From: Hemerocallis citrina
Lineage: Eukaryota > Streptophyta > Magnoliopsida > Asparagales > Asphodelaceae
Assembly: GCA_017893485.1 (NCBI GenBank)
Contig: CM030366.1
Span: 182,284,594-182,348,593 of the forward strand
Length of the DNA stretch: 64,000 nucleotides
Direction: 5' to 3'
Shown here in pieces: positions 58,063 through 64,000 of the stretch (position 1 is the stretch's first letter; each line of letters starts with the position of its first letter). The translations under genes were made by a program, and so were the position numbers. The notes under the pieces are model-generated. The model did no database searches. It saw nothing but the letters and a program-made list of their open reading frames with translations, and was not told the DNA's origin.

Positions 58063-59550
58063 GAGAATGAGTGAGTGTGTGCGTCTACAGTCTTGTTCAA
58101 TGGAGAAGAAAAATGTTGTAATACATAGCAAATACTAAATAATCTCGTACTACGGGTGCAACTATGGGCTACTGGTAAAGCCTCTCGCTTGAACCTTTTT
58201 GGATATTTATATATAGGGGTGTGAGTGACTGACTGACTGTCTGCATCTGCAGTCTTGTTCAAAGGGAAAAAAATGTTGTAATACATAGCAAATACCATTG
58301 TTTTAAAGATCAGTCGATCCTGATCCAGTATAGCCGATCCATAATGTTTTTCAAGGGTTGCTTCAACACAACCCCTAAATCTCGGGATTGGCAAGATAAC
58401 TCAGAGATTGACCGAGTTAGCAATTGGATAGGATGGATCGGCCCGAAACCACCGATTCTATGATTAGAAGATTTCAATATTTGAATTTTTTATTTATGTG
58501 GATCCTCTTATCCAAGCAATGAAATTGTAATTGTGAAATGAACATCATTTCATGTCTAGCATATATTTGGTTTTTTCCTTGTAAGTAAATCAAATATGTA
58601 TTATTTGGTCTACCTAAGTCTAATATTCTAGTTTTTTTTCTACATAAATAATTCTCTTAAACTAATTAAATTATCCAAGTTTGTAATTGAAAATATCAAA
58701 TTTGTAAAAAGAACTATTTAAATTAATCATTTCAATTTTTTAAAATTAATTGTTTTTAAACATAATTTAATTATAGAAATATACTAGATATTTATTTAAT
58801 TTTAAAAATGCCTCATCCAAAAAACCCGATTCACTGATCCGATACTACCGATTCGACCTATACTGAATCCAGATCCAAATATTTGGAAAAAACCTCATCC
58901 CGCTTCCGATACCGACGTTTAAAACCTTGACAAATACTATCATCATGGGAAAATTCAGCTTGTGCGAATTACAATAAAATAAGTCTCCTTTATCAAAACT
59001 AAAGCAGTTCTCAATTAAACATTAAGAATAGAAGTGATGCATTTTGGCAATGTTACTTTATATGATGTTAATAGTCTTATTATACTTATTAAAGGTCTAT
59101 AGTAAACATATATTACCAGTCTTAGACACATCTCACATAATAAGATTAAAAAACAGTATTAATGGTTAAACATATATTATTAGAAATACTAATTTGCAAG
59201 AGAAACAGTAATGGCAAAAGGCTAGTACATGATAATTTTTCTGAACAAACTTGTAACCAGAAATATCTATATATAATCAACATTCAGGAGTGTCTTACAT
59301 TTGAAAAAAGAAAAAAAGAAGGGGGAAAAAAAAGGCAAAGCAAGAACCCTTACCTAATAATTCGTCCAGTACGAACAGATATGACGTCATTCATATAGTC
59401 GTGACAATATGCCCAATAATGAAAGAAATTCCAAACGAGTCGAGCAATACTTTCATTATTTTGTGCACCAAAATTATGCAGTCTATCAACTTGATCAAAA
59501 TAAACACATGTAGTACCATCTAAAGTCACAGCATAAGTTGGTTCCATCCC
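55389..59550 (-). CDS. URT1: UTP:RNA uridylyltransferase (URT1-type), C-terminal exons
   Basis: Two exons (59354-59550 and 55389-55626) encode the last 144 residues of a plant terminal uridylyltransferase. This enzyme adds uridines to deadenylated mRNA tails in the cytoplasm and so protects or marks them for decay. The first exon reads [23 protein letters not shown]...[28 protein letters not shown] and belongs to the PAP-associated domain. The second continues [25 protein letters not shown](T)[23 protein letters not shown] and ends GIQSD, TAA. The junction is phase 2 (AG joined to C) with GT-AG borders. The catalytic nucleotidyltransferase domain and the N-terminus must lie to the right; the upstream intron contains the Ty3 element at 59890. 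No lesion is seen. A related TUTase paralogue is the alternative. Confidence 0.9.
55627..56331. other. URT1 intron, nothing recognised
   Basis: AT-rich intron sequence up to the Mutator-like MITE. Confidence 0.5.
56332..56979. mobile_element. 648-bp Mutator-like MITE in the URT1 intron
   Basis: Flanked by a perfect 10-bp duplication TACCAATATA (56322-56331 and 56980-56989), within the 9-11 bp range of Mutator transposases. Ends GGGAAATGGCCAAATGATACC and, complemented, GGGGGAAGGACGAAATAGCACC, both followed by CAAAGTTTA(T/C)C. It contains a perfect 44-bp-arm palindrome (56447-56536) and a CCACC/CCATC-rich imperfect tandem (56565-56725). The open frames here are chance products of these repeats. 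Confidence 0.88.
56447..56536. repeat. Perfect 44-bp-arm inverted repeat with a 2-nt centre
   Basis: The left arm (56447-56490) and right arm (56493-56536) are exact reverse complements around AA at 56491-56492. It can form a cruciform in DNA or a long perfect hairpin in RNA. It lies inside the Mutator-like MITE. Confidence 0.95.
56990..57819. other. URT1 intron, nothing recognised
   Basis: AT-rich intron sequence. No coding stretch is supported. Confidence 0.45.
57820..58295. repeat. Imperfect segmental duplication with microsatellites and a hairpin
   Basis: The segments 57828-57870 and 58147-58190 share TGCAACTATGGGCTA(G/C)TGGTAAA, and 58085-58138 and 58243-58295 share CAGTCTTGTTCAA and AAATGTTGTAATACATAGCAAATAC, so about 300 bp is duplicated. 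Between them are an inverted repeat (57907-57980, outer arms CTTCGGTTGCACA; GGTGAGCACT inside), a (CT)n tract (57984-58038) and an (AT)n tract (58039-58062). Confidence 0.8.
58296..58930. mobile_element. 635-bp putative MITE in the URT1 intron
   Basis: Ends CATTGTTTTAAAGATCAGTCG and, complemented, TCAAGGTTTTAAACGTCGGTA, an imperfect inverted repeat. CAAATAC flanks both sides (58289-58295 and 58931-58937). The centre is AT-rich; the subterminal parts carry CCGATCC and CCGATACC words. Superfamily uncertain. Confidence 0.65.
59354..59550 (-). CDS. URT1: URT1 penultimate exon
   Basis: 197 bp. On the - strand the acceptor TGCCAG precedes GGGATGGAACC, and the donor AG-GTAAGG follows ATTATTAG. It encodes [14 protein letters not shown] and [23 protein letters not shown] of the PAP-associated domain. 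The internal methionine is not the protein start. Confidence 0.9.
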
Positions 59551-59889
59551 CTGGCACAGAAAGACAGCAAATCATGTTAAAAGGAATAATCATCAGCCAA
59601 AAAAGAAAAGAAAAGAAATGTATATTAGGGATATTAAGATGGACAACAAGAACATATTTAAGTAGAAATATTAGTGGATATGTTCTCCATCATCAATCTA
59701 TTTTTCTATCCATTTAAACTATGGGCAAAGACAATGTTGAACTACCTGAATAACAAAACAAATATTTTAAATACATCACTATATGATAATTGCTAATTCA
59801 TTTTTATGGTAAAAGGATAACTTTATTGCTGCAACCATGATACACTGACATTAAGCTGTAAGAGAAATGCATATGTAGGCTTCTCTATC
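59551..59889. other. URT1 intron between the exon and the Ty3 element
   Basis: AT-rich intron sequence. Nothing else seen. Confidence 0.6.
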
Positions 59890-61097
59890 TGATGAGGACA
59901 TCTTTCCAGTTTAGGATTTTTATTTTATTACCATTTTTATTTCTGGCAATTATAGCATCTTTTTGTAATTTTTTAGATTTTGAGAATATTTTGGAGATGT
60001 GTTTCAAAATGTAATTGAGCCTATTTAAAGGCCTTGAGATTAATGAGAAAATGATGCCATTATTGATTAAAAATTTGTGTTGAGTTTTTGCTCTTCCACT
60101 GTCTCCTTTGTGTGATACAACTGAGATACAAATTAGGGTTTGTGATAAATCCTAATCTAGTTTTAGAATTAGTGATTAGTTCTAAAATTTATCCCCAATT
60201 AAAAATCCCCATAAATTTCCCCTAATCCCCAAATACAAAAACCCTAATCATATCCCACATACAGCCGCCACCTTCACCGTTATCTTCTTCTTCTCCCTTT
60301 CCTTTTCGTTTCCCAAAACCCTACCCGATCCCCATCCCGCACCCACTCCCGATCGAGATCACCAACTCTAAATCCCCCCTTGTCGTCAACCCCGAAATCC
60401 CCCTTCGCCGTCACTCCCGATCCTCGACCCATCACCGCCCTACCATTCACACCCACCACCACTACAGCCTCCACCCCTCTCCTTCCTCCTCCAATCCCGA
60501 ATCCCACCACAGTTCCCAAACCCATTAATCATCGCCCTCTGCCTCCCTCCCTCACCGTCGCCCCGGTTCCCTGACCCAGCGCCAGCCCTTGCCGACGCCG
60601 ACGCCGACGCCGCCGCCGCCCCGCTCGCCGTCTCCCATCAGCGCCGACGGTCAGATCTGCCCACCACGTGGGCTTCGTTGCTGCCTTTGCTCGCTGCGTT
60701 GCTGAGATCCTAGTTGCTGCCCAACTCCGAGATCTCTGTTGGTTTTCTTCACATTCGGTATACTCTTTCCTTTATTAAGTATTTGTGTTTTACTGCCATA
60801 TTATCTAGCATATTATCTAATTTGCCTGTCGACCACAAAATACTGAGATTGAGTGATCCACATGCTAGATTAGAGTACGAATCGGTATTGCACTTTTTAC
60901 TTGCTTAAACACGTAGGGATTTACTTATTGATTAAGGTTGAATTATTAATTGGGATTGTTAGCATAATTCAGTTCTTGAAAATCTATCAAACCAATTAAT
61001 TGTTTAAAATTCCTGACTTTAATCCGCGTAACGTGTTGGTAAAATTAACCCATTAAAATTCTTGAAAATTCTCTATTTTAGGGTTGGTTTTACATCA
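59890..61097 (+). repeat. 5' LTR of the Gag-chromodomain element
   Basis: 1208 bp, starts TGATGAGGACATC and ends TTTTACATCA, giving a 5-bp TGATG/CATCA terminal inverted repeat. A TATA-like CCTATTTAAAGG lies at 60022-60033. The centre (60270-60660) is a C-rich stretch of proline/serine-coding look, which yields spurious open frames on both strands (60280-60525, 60380-60574). Confidence 0.9.
60022..60033 (+). promoter_or_regulatory. TATA-like box of the LTR
   Basis: CCTATTTAAAGG, conserved in place in the 3' LTR (about 63361-63372) and, as CCTATATATAGG, in the solo LTR on the other strand (about 19112-19123). It implies a very short U3 of about 140 bp. Confidence 0.6.
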
Positions 61098-61100
61098 TTT

Positions 61101-61113
61101 TGGTATCAGAGCG
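61101..61113 (+). other. Primer binding site of the Gag-chromodomain element
   Basis: TGGTATCAGAGCG, complementary to the initiator methionine tRNA 3' end, three bases after the 5' LTR. Confidence 0.92.
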
Positions 61114-61228
61114 AAGGTTCTTAAAACCTTAGTTCTTGCATCGTAGGCATCGTTTTTGCATTCATTTAGGATTGTGTAGTCTTTTATTTTATTTTATATT
61201 ATTTTATTATTTTAGTTTATTTCAGAAT

Positions 61229-61261
<33 letters not shown>

Positions 61262-61297
61262 CTAGGACACACACCCCATAGTTTCCACTTTTGGTGA

Positions 61298-63247
61298 ATG
61301 CGTCTTCGCAGCACCAACACAGACCCTGAAGAGCCTTTCCTATCCCTTCCCAATCACCCAATTAGGAACCCTATACTTCCCAGACCTGAAATGGACAACC
61401 CTGATATCTCCGCTACCCTAGCTGTCATCCAAGCAACTCTTGCCAATATCAATCAGAGGCTTGAGAAAGTGGAGCTAAATCAAACAATTGTCCCTGAGCT
61501 TCATGGCCATCGTCAAGTCCCTCAAGGGAATGTTCATGACGATCGACGTCAAGAACGTGACCCTGACGAACAATATAAAAAGAACGTTAAGGCTGACGTT
61601 CCCCAATTTGAAGGCCACATGGAACCCCAAGCTTACCTCGATTGGGTCCGTGCCATGGACCACTATTTTGTGTGGTTCGACATGAGCGAAGCCCTTAAAG
61701 TTAAATTTGCAACTATGAAATTAACGGGTAAAGCTCAACAACATTGGACCAATCTTGAACATGCCCGCAGAGGCCGAGGCCTGGCACCCATACCCACTTG
61801 GGAGGCCATGAAAGAGAAGCTCACTGAGAGGTATGTACCGTTATCGTTCCACACCCGATTGCTAGATTCGTGGAACCTATTGTATCAAGGAAGTAAATCC
61901 ACACAAGAATATGTCGATAAATTCGATGACTTCCTTATTCGGTGCAACGCGTTAGGTAAAGAGAGTGAAGAACAAACTCTCTCTAGGTTCAGAGCTGGGC
62001 TACGAGCTGAGCTTAGGAACGAGCTAATCTATAGAAACGTGGACTCAATAGCGGCAGCCTACGCCCTAGTCCTCGACATGGATTCCCTTAAAGCTAGTTC
62101 CCATTCTAGGTCCAGCGACTCGAGAGATCATTCCTCTAGAATGACCTCTACTGACCCACCTAGACCTAAGCCTCCCTCTCAGCATCCCAACAAATCTTAC
62201 CCCAACAAACCTAATTCAAATTTTAATTCACATAGAGATGAACATAAGGGTAAGAACACCGAAAGAGATTACAGTAAGATTGACCCTCTCACTAAGTGTT
62301 ATAAATGTAAGGGATACGGTCATGTTGCTGGCAACTGTCCTAGTCCAAGTAGGATTAATATAGTAGAGGGTACCGCAGTCATCGCTGATGAGCCCGACAA
62401 TGAGTTTACCTATGAACCTAATATAAGTGATGACTTTGATGAAAAAGAGGATGACCAGTCTCTCAATTGTATTCAGCCTATCCAGTCACCTCTATTGAGT
62501 ATACCCGAGACACCCATTCCTTCCCAAGTCACTTGGCAACCCATAGATTTTACTCATGCATTAGAACATCACAAAGTCACAGAGTCTGCACCCACATTTG
62601 CATATAACATTCATGACTTGCATAGAGAAATTTCCAAGAAACTTAATGAGAATAATTTTAACTACAAGTTAATAGCAGATACTAGAAGAAAATTTATAAC
62701 TTTTGATATTGGTGACGAAGTGATGGTTCGGATTCATCCGGAACGGTTTCCTGTTGGACCCGTTAAGAACTTGAACATACGTGCTGCAGGCCCATTTAAG
62801 ATTCTACATGCAATCAATGATAGTACCTATGTCGTTGACCTTCCTGAAGGTTTTGGCATATGTAAGATTTTCAATATTGAGGATCTAGTACTTTATAAAG
62901 ACTCAGAATTCAACCCTAGAAATTTTCTTATAGATGAGCCTACCCTGCAGCCTAATGGTGAGATTACCCCATTACCTCCACTACCAGATACTACTTACCC
63001 ATCGACAGAAGAGTTAGATAATATTTTAGATGATCAGATAATCTCCACAAGAGATGGTGGTATGCACAAGTATTTGGTGAGGTGGAAAAATAAACCGAAG
63101 TCGGATGATACTTGCAGTGATCGTAAGGGGCTCCCGCAACTGGATCCAGATTTTTTGGAGCACCATGGCAGGATCACTGGTTTTGACTCGACTGGGTCGA
63201 GCTCTTTCCCACCCGGAGAGAATGATGAGGACATCTTTCCAGTTTAG
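61298..63247 (+). CDS. Gag / integrase C-terminus / chromodomain fusion protein
   Basis: 649 codons from ATG at 61298 (a later ATG at codon 32 is possible). The Gag capsid-like domain covers residues about 97-220 (PQFEGHMEPQAYLDWV, WEAMKEKLTERYVP, STQEYVDKFDDFLIRC). The CCHC knuckle CYKCKGYGHVAGNC is at 334-347. A short acidic linker (355-435) leads straight into the integrase C-terminal tail (437-533: HDLHREISKKLNENN, FDIGDEVMVRIHPERFP, AAGPFKILHAI, YVVDLPE, FNIEDLVLY) and a chromodomain (576-623: LDDQIISTRDGGMHKYLVRW...DPDFLEHH). There is no protease, YVDD or DDE triad. The frame crosses the purine tract and ends 25 bases inside the 3' LTR. Chromodomains of this group bind methylated H3K9 or heterochromatin partners and steer integration; what one does on Gag is inference. 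The usual TW near the chromodomain end is TC here. Confidence 0.93.
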   Translation: MRLRSTNTDPEEPFLSLPNHPIRNPILPRPEMDNPDISATLAVIQATLANINQRLEKVELNQTIVPELHGHRQVPQGNVHDDRRQERDPDEQYKKNVKADVPQFEGHMEPQAYLDWVRAMDHYFVWFDMSEALKVKFATMKLTGKAQQHWTNLEHARRGRGLAPIPTWEAMKEKLTERYVPLSFHTRLLDSWNLLYQGSKSTQEYVDKFDDFLIRCNALGKESEEQTLSRFRAGLRAELRNELIYRNVDSIAAAYALVLDMDSLKASSHSRSSDSRDHSSRMTSTDPPRPKPPSQHPNKSYPNKPNSNFNSHRDEHKGKNTERDYSKIDPLTKCYKCKGYGHVAGNCPSPSRINIVEGTAVIADEPDNEFTYEPNISDDFDEKEDDQSLNCIQPIQSPLLSIPETPIPSQVTWQPIDFTHALEHHKVTESAPTFAYNIHDLHREISKKLNENNFNYKLIADTRRKFITFDIGDEVMVRIHPERFPVGPVKNLNIRAAGPFKILHAINDSTYVVDLPEGFGICKIFNIEDLVLYKDSEFNPRNFLIDEPTLQPNGEITPLPPLPDTTYPSTEELDNILDDQIISTRDGGMHKYLVRWKNKPKSDDTCSDRKGLPQLDPDFLEHHGRITGFDSTGSSSFPPGENDEDIFPV

Positions 63248-64000
63248 GATTTTTATTTTATTACCATTTTTATTTCTGGCAATTATAGCCATATGTAATC
63301 TTTTTGTAATTTTTTAGATTTTGAGAATATTTTGGAGATGTGTTTCAAGATGTAATTGAGCCTATTTAAAGGCCTTGAGATTAATGAGAAAAGGATGCCA
63401 TTATTGATTAAAAATTTGTGTTGAGTTTTTGCTCTTCCACTGTCTCCTTTGTGTGATACAACTGAGATACAAATTAGGGTTTGTGATAAATCCTAATCTA
63501 GTTTTAGAATTAGTGATTAATTCTAAAATTTATCCCCAATTAAAAATCCCCATAAATTTTCCCTAATCCCCAAATACAAAAACCCTAATCATATCCCACA
63601 TACAGCCGCCACCTTCACCGTTATCTTCTTCTTCTCCCTTTCCTTTTCGTTTCCCAAAACCCTACCCGATCCCCATCCCGCACCCACTCCCGATCGAGAT
63701 CACCAACTCCAAATCCCCCCTCGTCGTCAACCCCGAAATCCCCCTTCGCCGTCACTCCCGACCCTCGACCCATCACCGCCCTACCATTCACACCCACCAC
63801 CACTACAGCCTCCACCCCTCTCCTCCTTCCTCCTCCAATCCCGAATCCCACCACAGTTCCCAAACCCATTAATCATCGCCCGCTGCCTCCCTCCTTCACC
63901 GTCGCCCCAGTTCCCTGACCCAGCGCCAGCCCTTGCCAACGCCGCCGCCGCCGCCGCCCCGCTCGCCGTCTCCCATCAGCGCCGACGGTCAGATCTGCCC
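63223..64000 (+). repeat. 3' LTR of the Gag-chromodomain element, incomplete
   Basis: Direct repeat of 59890-60661, starting TGATGAGGACATC. Relative to the 5' LTR it has a 10-base insertion near 63291, a 3-base insertion near 63822 and a shorter GCC(GAC) tract near 63940. The window ends inside it. Confidence 0.92.

Larger units (their letters stand above)
59890..64000 (+). mobile_element. Non-autonomous Ty3 chromovirus with a Gag-integrase tail-chromodomain frame
   Basis: 5' LTR 59890-61097, primer binding site 61101-61113, one long open frame 61298-63247, purine-rich tract at 63214-63222 and the start of the 3' LTR at 63223, which runs off the window (778 bp visible). The two LTRs differ by about a dozen substitutions plus small indels over the visible part, so the insertion is fairly young. 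The internal part is only about 2.1 kb, against 4.5-5 kb or more in complete chromoviruses, because protease, reverse transcriptase, RNase H and the integrase core are absent. It sits in a URT1 intron, antisense to the gene. A solo LTR of the same family is at 18017-19325. Confidence 0.92.

Noticed and set aside
60280..60525. Open frames in the LTR (also 60380-60574 and 63621-63869)
   Set aside because: They arise from the C-rich LTR centre, occur in both LTR copies and differ in length by indels; not a conserved protein.
1..64000. tRNA, rRNA or snoRNA genes
   Set aside because: None seen; matches to initiator methionine tRNA are only the retroelement primer binding sites.

Overview
This window is nuclear DNA of a flowering plant, most likely a eudicot. 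It is AT-rich, its genes have GT-AG introns, and most of the sequence is transposable elements. Only two host genes are supported, and both run off the window or are incomplete in it. A plastid acetolactate synthase small (regulatory) subunit gene lies on the + strand: six C-terminal exons between 6285 and 20735, with the 5' exons not found here. A terminal uridylyltransferase gene of the URT1 type lies on the - strand: its last two exons are at 55389-55626 and 59354-59550, and its 5' exons lie beyond the right edge. The genes converge, with about 34.7 kb of mostly transposon DNA between them. A third host-derived locus, a cold-shock-domain/glycine-rich protein pseudogene (22751-23510), is split by a small hAT-type element.

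Region by region: 1-1309 holds the 5' end of a - strand Ty3/gypsy element (gag remnant, PBS, LTR). 1495-2868 holds two TRIM-like mini-retrotransposons arranged head to head. From 2.9 to 20.7 kb runs the acetolactate synthase gene, whose introns contain a MITE (6970-7550), a decayed Copia element (9027-13226), a 211-nt foldback (16888-17098), a solo LTR (18017-19325), a small MITE and a run of 26 C. From 20.7 to 25 kb lie a 5'-truncated LINE with target-site duplication, the cold-shock pseudogene and a second small MITE.

From 24983 to 46324 is a nested transposon block whose levels can be read from target-site duplications (TSDs). An hAT element (hAT-A) contains a Copia element (Copia-A, TSD ATTAC). 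Copia-A carries a second hAT of the same family in one LTR (hAT-B, TSD CTCTAGAC) and a 2.8-kb solo LTR in its internal part (TSD CACAT). That solo LTR contains a young Tork/TNT1-type Copia element (Copia-B, TSD GTTAC). 47840-54762 is a full-length but frame-disrupted L1-type LINE with a perfect 16-bp TSD. 54.8-59.6 kb is the URT1 3' part, with a Mutator-like MITE and another MITE in its intron. From 59890 to the window end is a non-autonomous Ty3 chromovirus whose single open frame joins Gag directly to an integrase tail and chromodomain.

The two most unusual signals are these. (1) A paired 10-bp palindrome, CAGTCGACTG, recurs with a start-to-start spacing of 20-21 bp. There are 14 pairs, shared by two unrelated retroelements: the 2.8-kb solo LTR, both Copia-B LTRs, and the Copia-B coding linker. 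(2) The 649-residue Gag-chromodomain frame lacks protease, reverse transcriptase, RNase H and the integrase core, yet has no stop codon. All coordinates and identities come from reading by eye; no database search was run.
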